Shown here one piece after another: positions 1 to 8,034 of a stretch of 64,000 bases of DNA. The stretch lies in the NCBI RefSeq assembly GCF_021739485.1, contig NZ_JAJFNK010000018.1, forward strand, positions 43,183-107,182, in the 5' to 3' direction. This DNA comes from Alicyclobacillus tolerans. GTDB taxonomy: Bacteria; Bacillota; Bacilli; Alicyclobacillales; Alicyclobacillaceae. Under the pieces are notes generated by a model that saw nothing but the letters and a program-made list of their open reading frames with translations, was not told where the DNA came from and did no database searches. How positions within the stretch are numbered: position 1 is the first letter of the stretch; every line of letters starts with the position of its first letter. A program made the position numbers and the translations under genes.

Positions 1-662
1 GAGCCGCATCCGACGTTGATGTTTATGCCATCGGGTTCGGAGTTTAAGACCGTGAGTTTGGCGCCCAATTTTCGAAACACGTCCGGTGCGATGTTTGAAG
101 CCGCTCCGTTCGCGCAATCCAGTACAATATGCAGCCGTTCAAACGAATGGTTCACGGTAGACATCAGAAATTCCTGATACAGCTTCACGAGCGGTTCGTC
201 CGACACTCGGCCCACTTGGGCGCCCACGGGACGCGGGAGACGGTCCTCCGGCTCGTTTAAAACCTGCTCTATTTCGTCCTCGACGTCGTCTAGGAGCTTA
301 AACCCATCACCGCCAAAAAACTTGATCCCGTTATCCTCCACGGGGTTGTGAGACGCTGAAATCATCACTCCGGCTGCAGATTCAATCTTCCGGGTAACGT
401 ACGCCACCCCAGGTGTGCTGATGACACCCAACCGCACGACGTCAACGCCCATCGACAACACTCCGCTAATCAGTGCTGCTTCCAGCATGTCACTGGATAT
501 CCGGGTGTCTTTGCCAATGACAATCCGCGCTTCAGCCGATTCCTTATGCTTTGTCAAGACGTATGCGCCAGCCCGTCCCAGGCGAAATGCGAGTTCCGGA
601 GTCAGTTCCGTGTTAGCAATTCCGCGCACCCCATCGGTTCCAAACAATCGGGCCAAAATCAT
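1..662 (-). CDS. glmM: Phosphoglucosamine mutase GlmM, N-terminal part (cut by window edge)
   Basis: Converts glucosamine-6-phosphate to glucosamine-1-phosphate in the cytoplasmic route to UDP-GlcNAc and peptidoglycan. About 220 N-terminal residues are visible; the rest lies beyond base 1. The protein begins MILARLFGTDGVRG and carries the phosphoserine active-site motif SASHNP at about residues 102-107, typical of the alpha-D-phosphohexomutase family. The ATG at 662 follows a GGGAGAG ribosome site. It is the last visible gene of the cdaA-cdaR-glmM set, which in Bacilli links c-di-AMP synthesis to cell-wall precursor supply; GlmM is known to bind and restrain CdaA there. Confidence 0.95.
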   Translation of the reverse strand, partial: MILARLFGTDGVRGIANTELTPELAFRLGRAGAYVLTKHKESAEARIVIGKDTRISSDMLEAALISGVLSMGVDVVRLGVISTPGVAYVTRKIESAAGVMISASHNPVEDNGIKFFGGDGFKLLDDVEDEIEQVLNEPEDRLPRPVGAQVGRVSDEPLVKLYQEFLMSTVNHSFERLHIVLDCANGAASNIAPDVFRKLGAKLTVLNSEPDGININVGCG

Positions 663-735
663 TCTCTCCCTTCAAGAACTCAATCATTTTGCCACATATC
701 CGGATATTGGACAATGGTTAACATTGTTCAGCCCG

Positions 736-1935
736 CTATTTGACTTGCACCGGTACGTTTTGTTGGGAGATGTTTGATACCTCCACCCAGTTTGGCAAGG
801 AAACAGTCAGCGGAGCCGCAGAGTCTGCAGCTTTTAACCCACTCGCATCAATATATACGGAAATGGCGCTGGGGGTTAACGCATCGACAATGTTTTTTGG
901 GCCTGTCACGGTCAAGTCCACTGTAGACGGGCCTGTTAACGTCACCTGTCCGCCGGGCGGGATGTTCTTAATCCGAATCGGCACTTGCGTAAACAGTTTC
1001 GATGCAGCGGGTTGCACGTCGATGGACACGGACACCTTCTGCGGGCTCGCGTTCGTAACTCCCGGGGTGAGCGGCACCTTAACCCGTTCCACCTTGGAGG
1101 CGTTTAACCCAGTCACGTCGATAGGCAGGTTCAGGTTCACGGGCCCAGAAAGGCCGTTCGTCTTGCCGTAGAGCGTGACAGATTCTGGGTTGACCGAAAA
1201 ACCTGCGACGGCATAGCCCTGAGCGGGCGTACCGACAATTTGAGGTTGCAACACGGCGTCCATTTTGGAAACGTTGACGGGGACTGTCACCCTGACCTGA
1301 GCAGGGTCCACCGTCACTCCCGGCACAGGTTTACCCGCACTGTTCACGGCATTTAGTGTAACGCTGCCACTTACGCTCTTCGTCGCTCCTTGAATGGACA
1401 ACGAAGCCTGAACTTCGGCGACTTGGCTTACAGCTCCCTGAAGTCCATGTACGGTGACTGTGGGAGTGTCTACCGTTGGAGACTGTGCTACAAAACCTGC
1501 AGCAGGCTCACCCGCAATCTTGACGTCCACTTGCTTCTGGACAGTCACCTTTTGAGCCAAGACCACCGCCACAGAACTCGGATCCACGGTATATGGCACA
1601 TTGGGCATGTTGATCGCGGCCAACGGCACAATGTGACGCCCCGGTGTGAGCCCGGTCGCTTTGGCCACTACCGTCACTCCCAGCATTTGAGCCGTTAAGG
1701 TCGCCAAATTCAGACCTTGGCCGCTGACGATAACCACCGCCGTGGAATTGTCCATTGACGAAACAACCATGCCTGGAGAAGTTTGCACGTGAATCGGCAC
1801 TGGGAATTGCTTCTCGTAAGTTCCCGGAGTCGTCCCCCCTGAATTGGGCGCATTGACCATTAGCCACAGAATGCAACTCATGACGAGTGCCACAATGCGC
1901 AAGATGGCATTGTTATGTAACCAACGATCCATCAT
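736..1935 (-). CDS. cdaR: CdaA regulatory protein CdaR (YbbR-domain protein)
   Basis: Membrane-anchored regulator of the diadenylate cyclase CdaA. The 399-residue protein has one N-terminal membrane segment (about residues 8-28), and the remainder is repeated beta-rich YbbR-type domains predicted outside the membrane. It is shorter than the B. subtilis protein (about 480 residues), so it probably carries one repeat fewer; that domain count is an inference. Its ATG lies one base after the cdaA stop codon, with GGAG seven bases upstream, so the two are translated from one message. glmM follows directly. Confidence 0.9.
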   Translation of the reverse strand: MMDRWLHNNAILRIVALVMSCILWLMVNAPNSGGTTPGTYEKQFPVPIHVQTSPGMVVSSMDNSTAVVIVSGQGLNLATLTAQMLGVTVVAKATGLTPGRHIVPLAAINMPNVPYTVDPSSVAVVLAQKVTVQKQVDVKIAGEPAAGFVAQSPTVDTPTVTVHGLQGAVSQVAEVQASLSIQGATKSVSGSVTLNAVNSAGKPVPGVTVDPAQVRVTVPVNVSKMDAVLQPQIVGTPAQGYAVAGFSVNPESVTLYGKTNGLSGPVNLNLPIDVTGLNASKVERVKVPLTPGVTNASPQKVSVSIDVQPAASKLFTQVPIRIKNIPPGGQVTLTGPSTVDLTVTGPKNIVDALTPSAISVYIDASGLKAADSAAPLTVSLPNWVEVSNISQQNVPVQVK

Positions 1936-1936
1936 C

Positions 1937-2755
1937 TTAGGACTCCGCCTTCCTTGTGAAAATGTTCAAGGCGTTTGTCCGCTTTGTAATCACTAAAGAC
2001 TGAAGCAGTTCCAACAAGGCGCTTTCACTTAAGTTTACAGACAGTACGCCGTCCACCGCTACGGATACCTGTCCCGTTTCTTCGGAGACCACGACGGCTA
2101 CCGCGTCCGATTGTTCGGTAACCCCGACAGCCGCCCGGTGCCGGGTGCCCAATTTCTTGTCTAGGTCGCGGTTTTCGGTCAAAGGCAAAAAACAGCCTGC
2201 GGCGACGATGTGATTCCGGCGCAAAATCACGGCTCCGTCGTGAAGAGGTGTATTCGGTATGAAGGTGTTGATGAGCAGTTCGGTGCTCACCATCCCATCA
2301 ATCAACGTTCCGGTTTCAATGTATTCGGTCAAACCTGTACCGCGCTCGACAACCATCAAGGCTCCAATCCGGTTCCTGGACAGCACCTGGGTCGCCTTGA
2401 CAACTTCCGCGATTAAATACTCCAGGTCTTCATTTCCGGCGCTGGTAAACGAGATCGAAAAAAAGCCTCCGCGTCCAAGCTGTTCCAGCGCCCTTCTGAG
2501 CTCGGGCTGGAAAACAACTGGAATGGCGATTAGGCCAATCGTAATAATTTTGTTGAGCAACCAGTTCAATGCTGTGAGATGCAATACGTTGCTGAGGGCT
2601 GTCGCAATGAGAATCACGATGACGCCCTTTAACAATTGGACGGCGCGCGTGCCGCGGATCAACAGCAAAAACCGGTACAAGACGAACGCTACGATTAAAA
2701 TGTCTATGGCATTCCAAATACTGAACTTCTTGAGGACGTCGATCCATGTGTTCAT
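1937..2755 (-). CDS. cdaA: Membrane diadenylate cyclase CdaA
   Basis: Makes c-di-AMP from two ATP. The 272-residue product matches the usual CdaA length of about 273. Three hydrophobic segments fill residues 10-85, followed by the DAC domain with its DGA motif (LHDGAVIL) and RHR motif (GTRHRAAVGV). I chose the ATG at 2755 (GGGTGG just upstream) over an in-frame TTG eight codons earlier. It heads the cdaA-cdaR-glmM operon. In B. subtilis sigW and rsiW lie upstream; here an SGNH hydrolase gene takes that place. A second diadenylate cyclase, DisA, is encoded at 55131. Confidence 0.95.
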   Translation of the reverse strand: MNTWIDVLKKFSIWNAIDILIVAFVLYRFLLLIRGTRAVQLLKGVIVILIATALSNVLHLTALNWLLNKIITIGLIAIPVVFQPELRRALEQLGRGGFFSISFTSAGNEDLEYLIAEVVKATQVLSRNRIGALMVVERGTGLTEYIETGTLIDGMVSTELLINTFIPNTPLHDGAVILRRNHIVAAGCFLPLTENRDLDKKLGTRHRAAVGVTEQSDAVAVVVSEETGQVSVAVDGVLSVNLSESALLELLQSLVITKRTNALNIFTRKAES

Positions 2756-2800
2756 TGTTTTCCACCCAATTCGAACCAACCTTGCAGGTTATTCTTCATC

Positions 2801-2829
2801 ATTGTTCCCTACATGTACACCTTCGTCAA
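2801..2829 (-). promoter_or_regulatory. Candidate sigma-A promoter of cdaA-cdaR-glmM
   Basis: On the minus strand TTGACG (2829-2824) is followed after 17 bases by AACAAT (2806-2801), placing +1 about 40-50 bases ahead of the cdaA ATG. The -35 is strong and the -10 weak (4 of 6). It sits in the 173-base gap between the SGNH gene and cdaA. Inference from motif matching only. Confidence 0.35.
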
Positions 2830-2928
2830 GTGGCACACTGCGGTGGAATCCAGAATTCCCTGTATTTTGAACCCACGGTATACTCTAACATTCCGGACTG
2901 CCTCAGGACTTCACTGCGATCGTGGACC

Positions 2929-3615
2929 TCAACGTCCCGACCTCAGTTTGGCAACCCTGACATTGGAACTTCGCGTGCCTCCAGTGGAGCGTTGATACGC
3001 TCGGAGAAAGATCTGCGCAATGGCTTCGTGGCCTTTGTCGTTAGGATGGATAGGGTTCCCGATAATTCGCATGTCCGTCATCTTGCCTCGCTTGTAACCG
3101 TCAATGAATTGCCCCTCGCGGCGTACAAAGTGTTTCGCGATATCGGCCAGAGGGAGTTTTTCCCGTTGGGCAACGGAGCGAATCGATTGGTTGATCACGT
3201 CCAAATAGCGCTCCACCATCACAGACTTCGGAAATGGATTGTACAAAGTGCCCAAGACAATCGTACATTTGGGACCGCGCACCAGGTCAATCAGTTCTTC
3301 CAGGTTGTCCCGCAATTTGTCCGCTACCTTAAAAATACGGGTGGTGCCGCCATCGAGGAGCCAAGGAGCGTGACGCAGCACGTCGTTCCCTCCGACCATA
3401 ATGGTAATCAACCGAGCTTCCGCCCATATGACATCCGGAACCTTGCGGCTCTCTTTCAACAGTTGTTTAGAGGTCCAACCGGGTTTTGCGTGCAAAAACA
3501 AGTTGACTGGTTGTTTTCTGGACAGAGACGATTGAATTCGGTTAACATAACGCGCATTCTCATCCTCGGCTGAATAGCCGTACGTAATCGAATCCCCTAA
3601 TGCCGCGTAGAGCAT
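2929..3615 (-). CDS. SGNH/GDSL-family hydrolase (lipase/esterase-like)
   Basis: A 228-residue predicted hydrolase of the SGNH fold. Block I is GDSITYG near the N-terminus (nucleophile Ser), block III is GGNDVL, and block V is NPIHPND with the catalytic His; the block V residue usually written as Asp appears as Asn two places before the usual position, so the dyad partner should be checked. I took the ATG at 3615, which has GAGG eight bases upstream and puts GDSITYG at residue 7 as is usual. No signal peptide is evident with this start. Substrate is unknown; family members deacylate lipids or carbohydrates. It sits between rocF and cdaA. Confidence 0.8.
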   Translation of the reverse strand: MLYAALGDSITYGYSAEDENARYVNRIQSSLSRKQPVNLFLHAKPGWTSKQLLKESRKVPDVIWAEARLITIMVGGNDVLRHAPWLLDGGTTRIFKVADKLRDNLEELIDLVRGPKCTIVLGTLYNPFPKSVMVERYLDVINQSIRSVAQREKLPLADIAKHFVRREGQFIDGYKRGKMTDMRIIGNPIHPNDKGHEAIAQIFLRAYQRSTGGTRSSNVRVAKLRSGR

Positions 3616-3743
3616 ATCGCCTGCCTCGCCTCCATCCGAATCTCGTTCTCGGGGATGTAGCCCGTGTAGTAAAGTATTACAGCGAATGGTCTGATGTGAC
3701 GCCGAATACCCAGCCACTCATCCGCTACGCAGAAAACCAGCTG

Positions 3744-3772
3744 CCCCGCCGCCTGCAAAAGAGGAGGCGGGG
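3744..3772 (-). terminator. Possible terminator downstream of rocF
   Basis: An inverted repeat with CCCCGCC and GGCGGGG arms (11 pairs with one mismatch) and a seven-base loop lies in the 232-base gap between rocF and the SGNH gene. The tract after it on the minus strand is only partly T-rich, so it may be a weak terminator or an mRNA-stabilising hairpin. Nothing else is recognisable in that gap. Confidence 0.3.
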
Positions 3773-3847
3773 AGAACGCGGGGCCCACCCTGAGCACAAA
3801 TCTGTTCCCAATCAACATGGGACAAATCTAGTCCTTACAAAATTGTA

Positions 3848-4744
3848 CTAAAGAACCGTCTTGCCAAACAGGGATTCCACGAGTTCGACTGCCATTTTAC
3901 CAGTTTGGTTGTGTTCGTCCAGAATCGGATTGACCTCCACGACATCGACCGACAAAATTTTGCGGGATTGCGACAAAAGTTCCATCGCCAGATGCCCTTC
4001 ACGGTACGTAACTCCTCCGTTGACCGGAGTCCCAACCCCTGGTGCAAACATGGGATCCAAGGCATCCAGGTCCAGACTGAGATGGATTCCATCGGTACCA
4101 TCCCCAGCAATTCGAATGGCTTCCTCCATCACGGGCCCCATTCCGGTTTGGTCGATTTCGGCCATCGTATATACCTTAATTCCGGATTTTTTAATTAAAT
4201 CCGCTTCGTGCCGATCCACCGACCGGGCTCCCACGAGCACAACGCGTTTCGGGTCCACTTTCGGGGCAAATCCCCCTAGGTTGACCAAGTCCGTATGTCC
4301 AAGTCCCAGACTGGCGGCCAGCGGCATGCCGTGGATGTTTCCAGAGGGAGTCGTCTCATCCGTATTCATATCCCCGTGAGCGTCAAACCAAATCAGTCCA
4401 AAGTTCGAATGAACCGACGCCACTGCAGCAACGCTGCCTATAGAAATACTGTGGTCTCCTCCCAGTACGATGGGGACCTGTTTTGCCGATAGAACTTCGC
4501 GAACCATCTTATACAAAGCGTGGCTCACCCGCGTGACCTCAGGCAGGTACTTTAAGCGCTGATCCGTAACATTGTGCATTTCCAGCGTGGGGACTGGGAT
4601 GTTCCCTAGGTCTGCCACGTCGTGTCCGAGGCCTTCCAACCTTTCTTTGAGACCTGCGTACCGGATGGCGCTAGGGCCCATGTCCACCCCGCGTCGCCCT
4701 TGACCCAGATCGGATGGTGCGCCAATAATCCTGAGTTCGCTCAT
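3848..4744 (-). CDS. rocF: Arginase
   Basis: Hydrolyses arginine to ornithine and urea (arginine catabolism, cytoplasm). It has 298 residues, the usual size for bacterial arginase. The dimanganese site motifs are all present: GGDHSISIG, DAHGDMN and SLDLDALDP. The C-terminal part carries GTPVNGGVTYREG, typical of the arginase rather than the agmatinase branch. The ATG at 4744 has AAGGAGAGG six bases upstream. It lies 55 bases downstream of the SpoIIM-family gene on the same strand and could be read through from it. rocF also lies near cdaA in B. subtilis, so the position is conserved. No operator for an arginine regulator could be identified with confidence. Confidence 0.95.
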   Translation of the reverse strand: MSELRIIGAPSDLGQGRRGVDMGPSAIRYAGLKERLEGLGHDVADLGNIPVPTLEMHNVTDQRLKYLPEVTRVSHALYKMVREVLSAKQVPIVLGGDHSISIGSVAAVASVHSNFGLIWFDAHGDMNTDETTPSGNIHGMPLAASLGLGHTDLVNLGGFAPKVDPKRVVLVGARSVDRHEADLIKKSGIKVYTMAEIDQTGMGPVMEEAIRIAGDGTDGIHLSLDLDALDPMFAPGVGTPVNGGVTYREGHLAMELLSQSRKILSVDVVEVNPILDEHNQTGKMAVELVESLFGKTVL

Positions 4745-4799
4745 ATCAAACCTCTCCTTCCTGCATTCACCTTCTTAAGGTATCTGATGCATCAGAAGG

Positions 4800-5477
4800 T
4801 TATCCTGCGATCCCAGACAAGTGAATGAGCAAGGGAGTTACGGCGCTCTCAATCGTCGCCGCAATGATAAGCAGGCCCACCAAAACTGGAAACCAGCGAA
4901 CAGCCCGGCGAAACTCCAAACGGAACGAAGGGCCGTTCCCCTGAAGTCTGGTTTGTGAAGCAGCACCACCAGGGCGAAACAATCCCATCACGGACCGAAA
5001 GACACTGTGAATTGCTGCGAAACCCAGCTGGATCCCTAGGGCACTTCCGAGCAGTAGTGCAGGCACTTCAAAGATGCCGTGCGGCAACAAAGCGTACACG
5101 ATGACCTTCCAAGCCGGCACGTGCGATTGGGTCACAACCATGTGAACCACAAACCCCATTAACAACCCATTCAGCCAAATGGTAATTGCCGGGAATATAC
5201 CTGCAAAAACCCCAAGCAGAATCATAAACACAACGGCAAGTAAATTGTGCCAAAAAATCGTAATTAGTGTCGATATCACGCTCTGATTCTGGCGGATGTT
5301 CAACGCAATGTTCTTCAATTGTTCAATGGCTGGTTGAATCTCCCCAGAAAAATGGCCGGACCAGAAATAGCCTGCCAGACAACCTATAGCGAGCAAGAGT
5401 ACAGCGACAAAGAAAAACCAAAGTAAACTGTTTTCACGTCGGTTGTAGTCACCCGTTTGGCGTTTCGCTGCCCACAT
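4800..5477 (-). CDS. spoIIM: Stage II sporulation protein M (SpoIIM/DUF95 family membrane protein)
   Basis: A 225-residue membrane protein with about five hydrophobic segments (starting near residues 17, 70, 85, 125 and 200). The motif LLPHGIFEVPALLLGSALG is the signature of the DUF95/SpoIIM family. In B. subtilis SpoIIM works with SpoIID and SpoIIP in peptidoglycan remodelling during engulfment, but the family also has other members, so the exact role is inferred. The ATG at 5477 directly follows an in-frame TAA, and AAGGAGG lies upstream at a rather long spacing. It is divergent from the sporulation gene pdaB and shares a 120-base intergenic region containing sporulation-type promoter motifs. 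Confidence 0.7.
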   Translation of the reverse strand: MWAAKRQTGDYNRRENSLLWFFFVAVLLLAIGCLAGYFWSGHFSGEIQPAIEQLKNIALNIRQNQSVISTLITIFWHNLLAVVFMILLGVFAGIFPAITIWLNGLLMGFVVHMVVTQSHVPAWKVIVYALLPHGIFEVPALLLGSALGIQLGFAAIHSVFRSVMGLFRPGGAASQTRLQGNGPSFRLEFRRAVRWFPVLVGLLIIAATIESAVTPLLIHLSGIAG

Positions 5478-5541
5478 GACTGTTTACCACACCTCCTTCG
5501 ACTCGTCCATCGCGCTTGAAACATTTCCTGTCCTTAAAATT

Positions 5542-5570
5542 GTATAGGTCTTGTCCTCGGCGCATACACT
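5542..5570 (+). promoter_or_regulatory. Candidate sigma-E promoter of pdaB
   Basis: GTATAGG (5542-5548), 14 bases, then CATACACT (5563-5570). The -10 matches the sigma-E consensus CATACAHT exactly, and the spacing is right. Transcription would start about 20 bases ahead of the pdaB ATG. PdaB is a sporulation protein, so mother-cell expression fits. On the opposite strand the same bases give GTATGCG, 14 bases, TATACAAT, a weaker sigma-E-like site facing the SpoIIM-family gene. Confidence 0.55.
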
Positions 5571-5598
5571 TTGCTCAGATCGGAAAGGAGGCCTCCCG

Positions 5599-6333
5599 AT
5601 GCAGGATGTGAAAAGAATTTTTACGCTGACTGCCGTCATCGCCTTATTTATGGCGGTGTTGTTCGCTGTGTCCGGACGGAGTCAAGTGTTTGCTGCTGAG
5701 AAAAAGCCAGCCGCCATTTACAAAGTAGATACGGACAAAAAGGTCGTCGCCCTGACTTTTGACATTTCCTGGGGTAACAAGGTCCCCGAACCCGTGTTGG
5801 AAGTGTTGAAAACCAAACACGTTGAGAAGGCGACCTTCTTCTTGAGTGGACCGTGGACACTCAGACACCCAGAGGTCGCAAAGCAAATCAAATCCATGGG
5901 CTACGAGATCGGCAGTCACGGCAACCTTCACAAAGACTTCTCCAACTACCCGGACAATTGGATTCGGGAACAGACCGCATTGGCGTCGAAAGCCATCAAA
6001 CAGGTTACTGGAGTCACCCCAAAACTCATCCGGACTCCAAATGGAGATTTCAATCCAAGAGTGCTGAAGTGTCTAAACGGCATGGGTTACAAGGTCATTC
6101 AGTGGAACACCGACTCTTTGGACTGGAAAAACCCCGGTACGTCTGCGATTGTCGGGAGAGTACTCAATCGCGCAGTACCAGGAGACATCATTTTGATGCA
6201 CGCGAGCGATTCATCCAAGCAAATCGTGGACGCTTTACCCCAAATCGTGGACGGCTTGCGTGCTAAAGGCTACAAATTTGCTACCGTATCCGAACTTCTG
6301 AACCAGGCATCTGTACAAAGTAAACTTCAATAA
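5599..6333 (+). CDS. pdaB: Polysaccharide deacetylase PdaB (spore cortex)
   Basis: Secreted or membrane-anchored polysaccharide deacetylase of 244 residues (NodB/CE4 domain), required in B. subtilis for late spore stability. An N-terminal hydrophobic signal or anchor (about residues 8-30) ends near QVFAAEKK. The catalytic domain starts at VALTFDISWG, with the metal-binding motif GSHGNLHKD and the later motifs RTPNGDFNP and DIILMHASD. The ATG at 5599 has AAAGGAGG seven bases upstream; an earlier in-frame start lacks such a site. It is one of two plus-strand genes in a mostly minus-strand block, and the order pdaB-kbaA-gerD-salA-cwlD is conserved with Bacillus. Confidence 0.93.
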   Translation: MQDVKRIFTLTAVIALFMAVLFAVSGRSQVFAAEKKPAAIYKVDTDKKVVALTFDISWGNKVPEPVLEVLKTKHVEKATFFLSGPWTLRHPEVAKQIKSMGYEIGSHGNLHKDFSNYPDNWIREQTALASKAIKQVTGVTPKLIRTPNGDFNPRVLKCLNGMGYKVIQWNTDSLDWKNPGTSAIVGRVLNRAVPGDIILMHASDSSKQIVDALPQIVDGLRAKGYKFATVSELLNQASVQSKLQ

Positions 6334-6376
6334 AAAACCACAAAGTGAAGGACTAGAAATTGCTGCGGACGATGGG

Positions 6377-7063
6377 CTAGGACTGCGTCGCTCCATCCCG
6401 TTTCGCTTCCTTGCGTTTTTCGCGAGGTGAGTGGTCGGTGTTTCCGGAGGCGGGTGCGTCTGGGCCCATCTCTTGGCGCTTTAGGCCGAAACTGCCTGCA
6501 TCCGGACTCAGCAGTTTCCCGAAAATCAAGATCATATATACGTTGCACGCCATCATGACAATCCCCGTTTGATTGACGATGGGGCCCGTTTGAGAGCGAA
6601 TGACAAGCAGCCAATCTACGACCGTAAATACATACAAGTAAAATACGGTCGGCACAAAACTGCCTTTGCCGGACAGACGACGCTTGAAGCCTGCGGCGAT
6701 TAGAGCGACGACAAACGGCCACAAGCCCTGAATCAGGAACGTCGCGTACGGCGGGTGGTTTGCAGGATGGCGAACAGCATCAATGTGATAGCGGTACCAC
6801 AGCATATCGTACAGCACCAATGCTGTGATAATGACTTGCATCCAGCGCCAAACTCGGCGGGGCAGGGTACTGCGGGCAATAAAGTTAAGCGTCAGGTAGG
6901 CCCAAAACCCCATGAGGCTCGTCGTCGCCAGAAAGGCACCGGATACGAATGCCACAAACCACGGCAGGTGGAGCCACAAGCCTGTCGCGATGGTAATGAT
7001 ACCCATCAGCCCACCAAGAATAACGGTGCTGGCCAGCAGGAATACAAACTGGTTCAATCTCAT
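6377..7063 (-). CDS. kbaA: KinB-signalling pathway activation protein KbaA
   Basis: Integral membrane protein of 228 residues with about six membrane segments, needed in B. subtilis for KinB-dependent entry into sporulation. The core matches the family in layout, and the charged C-terminal tail (about 35 residues, rich in Lys, Arg and Glu) makes it longer than B. subtilis KbaA (about 198). Start chosen at the ATG at 7063 (GGTGGAGG upstream, protein MRLNQFVF); a longer reading into the gerD promoter region is unlikely. It converges with pdaB and diverges from gerD. Identification rests on membrane topology plus the conserved neighbourhood. Confidence 0.8.
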   Translation of the reverse strand: MRLNQFVFLLASTVILGGLMGIITIATGLWLHLPWFVAFVSGAFLATTSLMGFWAYLTLNFIARSTLPRRVWRWMQVIITALVLYDMLWYRYHIDAVRHPANHPPYATFLIQGLWPFVVALIAAGFKRRLSGKGSFVPTVFYLYVFTVVDWLLVIRSQTGPIVNQTGIVMMACNVYMILIFGKLLSPDAGSFGLKRQEMGPDAPASGNTDHSPREKRKEAKRDGATQS

Positions 7064-7147
7064 GATGACGTTCGCCTCCACCCGTACATCATACCGTAGA
7101 CGAGTTTTATGCACAAACTCGGCCCCCTCCAACATCTTGGCACATTC

Positions 7148-7177
7148 GCATAAGTGCATGGGCAAAAACGCATACTG
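7148..7177 (+). promoter_or_regulatory. Candidate sigma-G promoter of gerD
   Basis: GCATA (7148-7152), 18 bases, CATACTG (7171-7177): six of seven positions match the sigma-G -10 consensus CATNHTA and the -35 matches GHATR. Expected +1 is about 30 bases before the gerD GTG. gerD is known to be forespore-expressed under sigma-G in B. subtilis, which supports the call. Confidence 0.55.
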
Positions 7178-7213
7178 AAGCCAGATGAGCACCGTAAAAA
7201 TGGGGGGTCGAGT

Positions 7214-7882
7214 GTGAAAAAACTGAGCAAAGTCTGGCCAACCGCACTCGTCGTGTTGTTGGTCACCGGATGCGGTGGAGGAACAAAGATGGGCGCGGAT
7301 GTCAGTGGAGCGACGCAACCAGACTATACCGCGACGAAACAGATGGTTGTGGACATTCTGCACTCACCCGAAGGGAAATCTGCAGTGGAGGCAATCCTGA
7401 ATGACCCTTCCGTAAAGCAACAAATGGCTGTCAATGAGACAGATATTGCAAAAGCGGTAGAAAAGAACCTCGAAACGCAAAAGAACCAATCATTCCTAGC
7501 TCAACAGGTTAAGGATCCCCAATTTGTGAGTGCGTTTGCAAAAGCGGCACAACCTGAGCTCACGCAAATCAACAAACAGTTAATGAAAGACCCTCAGTAT
7601 CAGAAAGACATGTTGATATTGCTCAAATCGCCGGAGTTTACGAAAAACCTGCAGGACCTCATGCAAACGCCCGAGTTCCGCGGTCAGATCATGAAAGTCA
7701 TGACAGAGGCGCTGCAGAACCCGAGTTTTCGGATGCAGTTTGAAGATGCCCTCAAACAAGCTGTAGCGCAGTCCATGCAAAACGCCGGCAGCCAAAAGCA
7801 GCAAAGCAGTGGCGGACAAGGCGGAGGTGGGGACAGCGGAGGAAACAGTTCCGGCGGAGGCAGCGGAGGGGACAGCGGTTGA
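7214..7882 (+). CDS. gerD: Spore germination lipoprotein GerD
   Basis: Lipoprotein of 222 residues that clusters nutrient germinant receptors in the spore inner membrane. With the GTG start at 7214 (G-rich site upstream) the protein has a short charged N-terminus, a hydrophobic core and a lipobox LVTGC with the lipidated Cys at residue 20. The middle is helical, with repeated segments of the type DPQ/SPE-F; the last 30 residues are almost entirely Gly and Ser with a few Asp and Gln, a low-complexity tail. It lies between kbaA and salA as in Bacillus and is followed by a strong hairpin. Confidence 0.9.
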   Translation: MKKLSKVWPTALVVLLVTGCGGGTKMGADVSGATQPDYTATKQMVVDILHSPEGKSAVEAILNDPSVKQQMAVNETDIAKAVEKNLETQKNQSFLAQQVKDPQFVSAFAKAAQPELTQINKQLMKDPQYQKDMLILLKSPEFTKNLQDLMQTPEFRGQIMKVMTEALQNPSFRMQFEDALKQAVAQSMQNAGSQKQQSSGGQGGGGDSGGNSSGGGSGGDSG

Positions 7883-7897
7883 TGCGTCCTAAATGCA

Positions 7898-7935
7898 TCA
7901 TGTCCCCGCTTTCGCTGAGGAAAACGGGGACATGA
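7898..7935 (+). terminator. Terminator between convergent gerD and salA
   Basis: Perfect 11-bp inverted repeat (TCATGTCCCCG with its complement) around a 16-base loop, starting 16 bases after the gerD stop and followed on the plus strand by a T-rich stretch. It probably ends gerD transcription; the minus-strand side lacks a T tract. Confidence 0.65.
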
Positions 7936-8034
7936 GCTTAACTTTTGGGTTTGTTTGGACCGACCTTGTACCCAAGCCGAAGAAAATCCGGGGTTCGTAC
8001 GAAAAGCACCTTATTCATGGAACGGCAAGTATAT

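Noticed and set aside
4770..4800. Palindrome TCTGATGCATCAGA between the SpoIIM-family gene and rocF as terminator or arginine-regulator site
   Set aside because: No T tract follows, and it does not match an ARG box well enough to claim an operator.
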